Part shown: piece by piece, positions 61,501 through 64,000 of the stretch
How the letters are laid out: every line of letters begins with the position of its first letter
Numbering within the stretch: the stretch's first letter is position 1
DNA from: Nemorincola caseinilytica
GTDB lineage: Bacteria > Bacteroidota > Bacteroidia > Chitinophagales > Chitinophagaceae
Length of the DNA stretch: 64,000 bases
Assembly: GCF_039540515.1 (NCBI RefSeq)
Contig: NZ_BAABFA010000008.1
Coordinates: 248,001 to 312,000 of the forward strand
Direction: 5' to 3'
The notes under the pieces: model-generated
Database searches by the model: none
Seen by the model: the letters and a program-made list of their open reading frames with translations, nothing else
Told to the model about the DNA's origin: nothing
Made by a program: the position numbers and the translations under genes

Positions 61501-64000
61501 ATACAGTTACCGTTACAGATGCGAAAGGCTGTAAGGGTACTGCCAGCAAGACCCTTACACAGCCTAATGCCATCAGCGCCTCTGCGGCATTTACCAATGT
61601 GAACTGCTTTGGTGGTGCTAACGGTACTATCGATCTTTCGGTAAGCGGCGGCACATCGCCCTATACATACCTGTGGAGCAATGGCGCTACCACACAGGAC
61701 CTTACGGGCCTGAGCGCAGGTACATATACAGTGACCGTAAAAGATGCCAACAATTGTACCGCTACACTTAGCAAGACCATATCTCAGCCGGCATCAGGCG
61801 TTTCTGCAACTGCGACCACTGCAAATACAAGCTGCTATGCAAGCAGTAACGGGTCGATAAACCTGACAGCCAGCGGTGGTACATCGCCCTACAGCTATAA
61901 CTGGGGTGGTGGCATAACAACAGAAGACCGTTCGGGCCTGAGCGCCGGTACCTATTCTGTGACCGTTACAGATAATAAAGGTTGTACTGCAACATGGTCG
62001 GGTACGATAGCACAGCCGGATGTATTGTCGGCATCGGCTACTACAGTAGATGCAAGCTGCTTTGGAGGCTCTACCGGCTCTATAGACCTGATAGTTGGTG
62101 GTGGTACTTCACCTTATACTTATAATTGGGGTGGTGGCATAACCACTCAGGACCGTACAGGTCTGAGCGCCGGCACCTATTCTGTGACGGTTACCGATGC
62201 CAAGGGTTGTACCGCAACACTGAGCAAGACGATAGGCCAGCCTGCTGTGCTTTCTGCCTCGGCCACCTTTACCAATGTAAGCTGCAATGGTGGTGCCAAT
62301 GGTACGATAGACCTGAGCGTGAGCGGTGGTACTACTGCATACACATATAGCTGGAGCAATGGTGCTACTACGCAGGACCTTACAGGCCTGAGCGCAGGTA
62401 CATATTCTGTACTTGTTACAGATGCCAAAGGTTGTACCGTTACAGTTAGTAAGACGATAACTGCACCATCAGCTGTTACCGCTACTACATCGTCTACGAA
62501 CGCACTTTGCAATGGTTGTGCAAATGGTACTGCCAGTGTGAGCGCAGGCGGTGGTACACCATCTTATACATACCTGTGGAGCACAGGTGCTACTACCTCA
62601 AGTGTAAGTGGCCTTGCCGCAGGTACCTATACCGTAACTGTTAAGGATACCAAGAATTGCCAGGTAGTAAATACAGTTACCATCACTCAGCCTAATGCAC
62701 TTGTAGCGAGCGCTACCAATACTAATGTAAGCTGCAATGGTGGCACTAATGGTACGATAGACCTGAGCGTGAGCGGTGGCACTACACCCTACACCTATAA
62801 CTGGGGTGGTGGTGTTACTACAGAGGACCGTAGCGGCCTGGCATCAGGTACCTACTCCGTTATAGTTACAGATGCCAATAGTTATACAACAACAGCTACG
62901 GTTACCATCACCCAGCCTGTGGTGCTTGCCGCAACAGCTACATCTAGCGATGTAAGCTGTAATGGTGGTGCCAATGGTACTATAGATGTGAGCGTGAGCG
63001 GTGGCACTGCACCATATACCTATAATTGGGGTAGCGGTGTTACTACAGAGGACCGCAGCAGCCTGGTAGCAGGTACTTACTCTGTACTGGTGACAGACAA
63101 CAAGGGTTGTACGACCACAGTTAGCAAGACGATATCTCAGCCTGCAGCTCTTATAACTACGGCTGCTACTACTGATGTGAGCTGTAACGGTGGTGCTAAC
63201 GGAATGATAGATATGACCGTGAGTGGTGGTACTGCACCCTATACCTATGCATGGAACAATGGCACTACCACACAGGATCGTATGGGTCTTAGCGCCGGCG
63301 TTTACTCAGTGACCATAACTGATGCCAAGAGCTGTACCGTAACACTGAGCAAGACGATAGGTCAGCCTGCAGTACTTTCTGCGTTTGCCGCTACAACGAA
63401 TGTGAACTGTAATGGTGGTGCCAATGGTACGATAGACCTGAGCGTGAGCGGTGGTACTGCCCCATATACATATAGCTGGAGCAATGGCGCTACTACACAG
63501 GATCTGATGGGTCTGAGTGCAGGCACCTACAGTGTACTTGTTACAGATGCCAAGGGTTGTACCACTACGGTGAGCAAGACGATAACTGCACCTGCTGTAC
63601 TTACAGCAACTAATTTTTCTACGAACGCACTGTGCAATGGTTGTGCGAACGGTACTGCAAGTGTAACGCCTTCCGATGGCACTGCGCCATATACTTACCA
63701 GTGGAGCACAGGTGCTACAACATCCAGTGTAAGCGGCCTTGCCGCCGGTGCTTATACAGTGACCATAAAAGATGCTAATAACTGTACGCTTGTTGTTTCC
63801 TTTACCATCACTCAGCCTAATGCACTTGTAGCGAGCGCTACCAATACTAATGTAAGCTGCAATGGTGGCACTAATGGTACGATAGACCTGAGCGTGAGCG
63901 GTGGCACTACACCATACACCTACAACTGGGGTGGTGGTGTTACCACAGAGGACCGTAGCGGTCTGTCATCAGGCACTTACTCTGTTATAGTTACAGATGC
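58590..64000 (+). CDS. Giant SprB-like secreted adhesin (3' end beyond window)
   Basis: The frame stays open from the ATG at 58590 to the window edge: at least 1,803 residues. Order: signal peptide (SLLLPALLFVANTSFGQ); a head of ~440 residues shared with the preceding gene; a Big_17/cadherin-like domain; five ~76-residue Ig-like repeats with GLSCTTCASPVA motifs (59997-61136); one Big_2-like domain with GTWISGTPGVATI; then twelve 75-residue SprB-type repeats from 61371. SprB repeats have the form NVSCNGGANGTIDLSVSGGT, then YTY-W-S/G-NGATTQDL and LSAGTYSV-VTDAKGCT. Proteins of this design are T9SS cargo that act as adhesins in gliding. A type B sorting domain and a PorP/SprF-like partner gene would be expected further on. 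Cut at the edge. Confidence 0.88.
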   Translation, partial: MQAKFTTERSAIQARVISLLLPALLFVANTSFGQLGIQSFNSTYTAASTGKSYSQSGAPNSPLSDNDYYYKFGTSSGTSNNILNFSSFSIGSNTYAYRNITNAFVKMRRHDNSLVSGTRQLLWYEATGSDVSDGATLNMRQPYQTDMEVMFNGARGLNAGTDNIFNNSADGNGNNNNIERFDYIIPDGYTVVSNSQEGFIVMDRGVLNAHDPFCVSVITNLNSSDVPSAYTQVLWLNSSHYGSVNPITVMSSNVLRMDEGDSRLRISTTTDANQGIGGVFIRYSDLGIANGTVIYGYSVFGGDFPSGSSGSKVVDWNNSTYFPTNTEPGNGGLDMLCVSGVFQLSNTVAPIANDVARAAICNPNGTGQVSVPALSATDANSGGVISSYKIVAIPSASQGILYYYNGSSYVAASAGLTLTISQSASLKFDPADGYMGDAVFQYTATDNYGLTSNIAYGTIPVYTMPTTTAGSNVTICSGSSTTLNATGATSYTWSPATGLSCTTCASPVANPTSNTTYTITGTHPASGCTSTATIMVSVNASPTINAGSNVTICRGASTTLSGTGGVTYSWSPATGLSCNTCASPVATPTATTTYTLTGTNAVGCSKTATVTVSVNAAPTVGAGSNVTKCAGVATTLSASGASTYVWSPATGLSCTTCSGPSATPTTTTTYTVTGTASNGCTGTASVTVSINPLPEVSVGSGVTICNGGSTTLTATGASSYSWSPSTGLSCTNCASPVANPTSTKTYTVTGTSAAGCVKTASVTVTVTSSPSVSAGSNVTICNGSSTGLSASGATSYTWTSAATLSCNNCANPTATPTTTTTYTVTGTISGGCSATSTVTVSVNPTPATITGSGNVCIGTTTTLSCTTASGTWISGTPGVATIASSNGTVTGVSAGTVVMTYKLTTTGCFNTTVVTVNPSVSASATGTNPTCYSSNNGTVDLTVSGGTPSYTYLWSNGGTTEDLSGLSAGTYTVTVTDAKGCKGTASKTLTQPNAISASAAFTNVNCFGGANGTIDLSVSGGTSPYTYLWSNGATTQDLTGLSAGTYTVTVKDANNCTATLSKTISQPASGVSATATTANTSCYASSNGSINLTASGGTSPYSYNWGGGITTEDRSGLSAGTYSVTVTDNKGCTATWSGTIAQPDVLSASATTVDASCFGGSTGSIDLIVGGGTSPYTYNWGGGITTQDRTGLSAGTYSVTVTDAKGCTATLSKTIGQPAVLSASATFTNVSCNGGANGTIDLSVSGGTTAYTYSWSNGATTQDLTGLSAGTYSVLVTDAKGCTVTVSKTITAPSAVTATTSSTNALCNGCANGTASVSAGGGTPSYTYLWSTGATTSSVSGLAAGTYTVTVKDTKNCQVVNTVTITQPNALVASATNTNVSCNGGTNGTIDLSVSGGTTPYTYNWGGGVTTEDRSGLASGTYSVIVTDANSYTTTATVTITQPVVLAATATSSDVSCNGGANGTIDVSVSGGTAPYTYNWGSGVTTEDRSSLVAGTYSVLVTDNKGCTTTVSKTISQPAALITTAATTDVSCNGGANGMIDMTVSGGTAPYTYAWNNGTTTQDRMGLSAGVYSVTITDAKSCTVTLSKTIGQPAVLSAFAATTNVNCNGGANGTIDLSVSGGTAPYTYSWSNGATTQDLMGLSAGTYSVLVTDAKGCTTTVSKTITAPAVLTATNFSTNALCNGCANGTASVTPSDGTAPYTYQWSTGATTSSVSGLAAGAYTVTIKDANNCTLVVSFTITQPNALVASATNTNVSCNGGTNGTIDLSVSGGTTPYTYNWGGGVTTEDRSGLSSGTYSVIVTD
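59997..61136 (+). repeat. Five Ig-like repeats, 228-231 bases each
   Basis: Repeat starts at 59997, 60228, 60456, 60684 and 60912, each beginning with the codons for GSNVTIC-like sequence and ending near VTVSVN. The spacing is 231, 228, 228 and 228 bases. Each repeat has three cysteines around WSPATGLSCTTCASP. Confidence 0.85.
61371..64000 (+). repeat. Twelve SprB-type repeats at 225-base period (last one cut)
   Basis: Unit starts, taken at the codon three before the first conserved Cys: 61371, 61596, 61824, 62049, 62274, 62499, 62724, 62949, 63174, 63399, 63624 and 63849. Spacing is 225 bases except one of 228. Units 5-7 and 10-12 are the same kinds in the same order, so a five-unit block of 1,125 bases is itself repeated. 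Confidence 0.9.

Noticed and set aside
61371..64000. CRISPR-like regular repeats.
   Set aside because: The 225-base period is in frame, the repeats code for SprB domains, and no spacer structure or cas gene is present.
1..64000. Mobile elements, prophage, toxin-antitoxin pairs or tRNA-linked integration.
   Set aside because: I found no transposase, integrase, recombinase, phage structural or toxin-type protein, and no tRNA gene.

Overview
The window looks like a chromosomal segment of a Bacteroidota bacterium, probably of the Chitinophagia/Chitinophagales; the class-level guess is inference. The evidence is: sprA, the type IX secretion (T9SS) outer-membrane translocon; three or more secreted proteins, three of them with a C-terminal T9SS sorting domain; a very large adhesin with SprB-type repeats; and promoter motifs of the Bacteroidota form TAnnTTTG upstream of many genes. 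I see no rRNA, tRNA, CRISPR array, transposase or prophage gene.

Layout. 1-5.8 kb: the end of a GltD-like oxidoreductase gene, a T9SS cargo protein, an MMPL/RND-family lipid exporter, a fatty-acid hydroxylase and a small lipoprotein. 5.8-10.6 kb (minus strand): a four-gene operon of the order subunit, chaperone, subunit, usher. Its two subunits are DUF4402 proteins, and I read it as a Bacteroidota chaperone/usher pilus-like system. 10.7-15.5 kb: a single-domain response regulator, an NtrC-type sigma-54 activator and a large hybrid histidine kinase with receiver and HPt domains, divergently arranged next to the pilus operon. 15.6-18.0 kb: a Bcp peroxiredoxin, a beta-barrel-like protein and an AT-rich lipoprotein. 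18.3-28.2 kb: ruvA, sprA and a polytopic membrane protein. 28.3-36.2 kb: mnmA, a DPP-IV-type peptidase, clpS, a DUF983 protein, an AraC regulator, a glycosyltransferase, a LolC/FtsX-type permease and rbfA. 36.5-41.8 kb: a T9SS cargo protein, an MFS carrier, a glycosyltransferase, a DoxX protein and a metallo-beta-lactamase-fold hydrolase. 41.9-44.6 kb: parA, parB and dapB. 44.6-51.8 kb: a lipoprotein, an Ig-repeat T9SS protein, a TMTC-like membrane protein with TPRs, ribBA and two unknown genes. 51.9-57 kb: a DUF58 protein, the DUF177-rpmF-plsX operon and feoB. 57.1-64 kb: two tandem related secreted proteins. The second is a giant adhesin (at least 1,803 residues, running off the window) with five Ig-like repeats and twelve 75-residue SprB repeats.

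How the parts fit. SprA would carry the sorting-domain proteins across the outer membrane, and the giant SprB-like protein is the kind of cargo that moves through it. The DUF4402/chaperone/usher operon would be a second, separate route to surface fibres, probably controlled by the adjacent phosphorelay. The remaining genes are mostly housekeeping: translation, lipid synthesis, chromosome partition, riboflavin, lysine and iron uptake.

The most interesting items are the DUF4402 chaperone/usher operon, the stand-alone head paralogue beside the giant adhesin, the 5 x 225 bp super-repeat inside that adhesin, the charge-rich insertion in SprA, the possible two-state leader RNA before DUF177-rpmF, and the repeated placement of promoter boxes only 4-14 bases before start codons.
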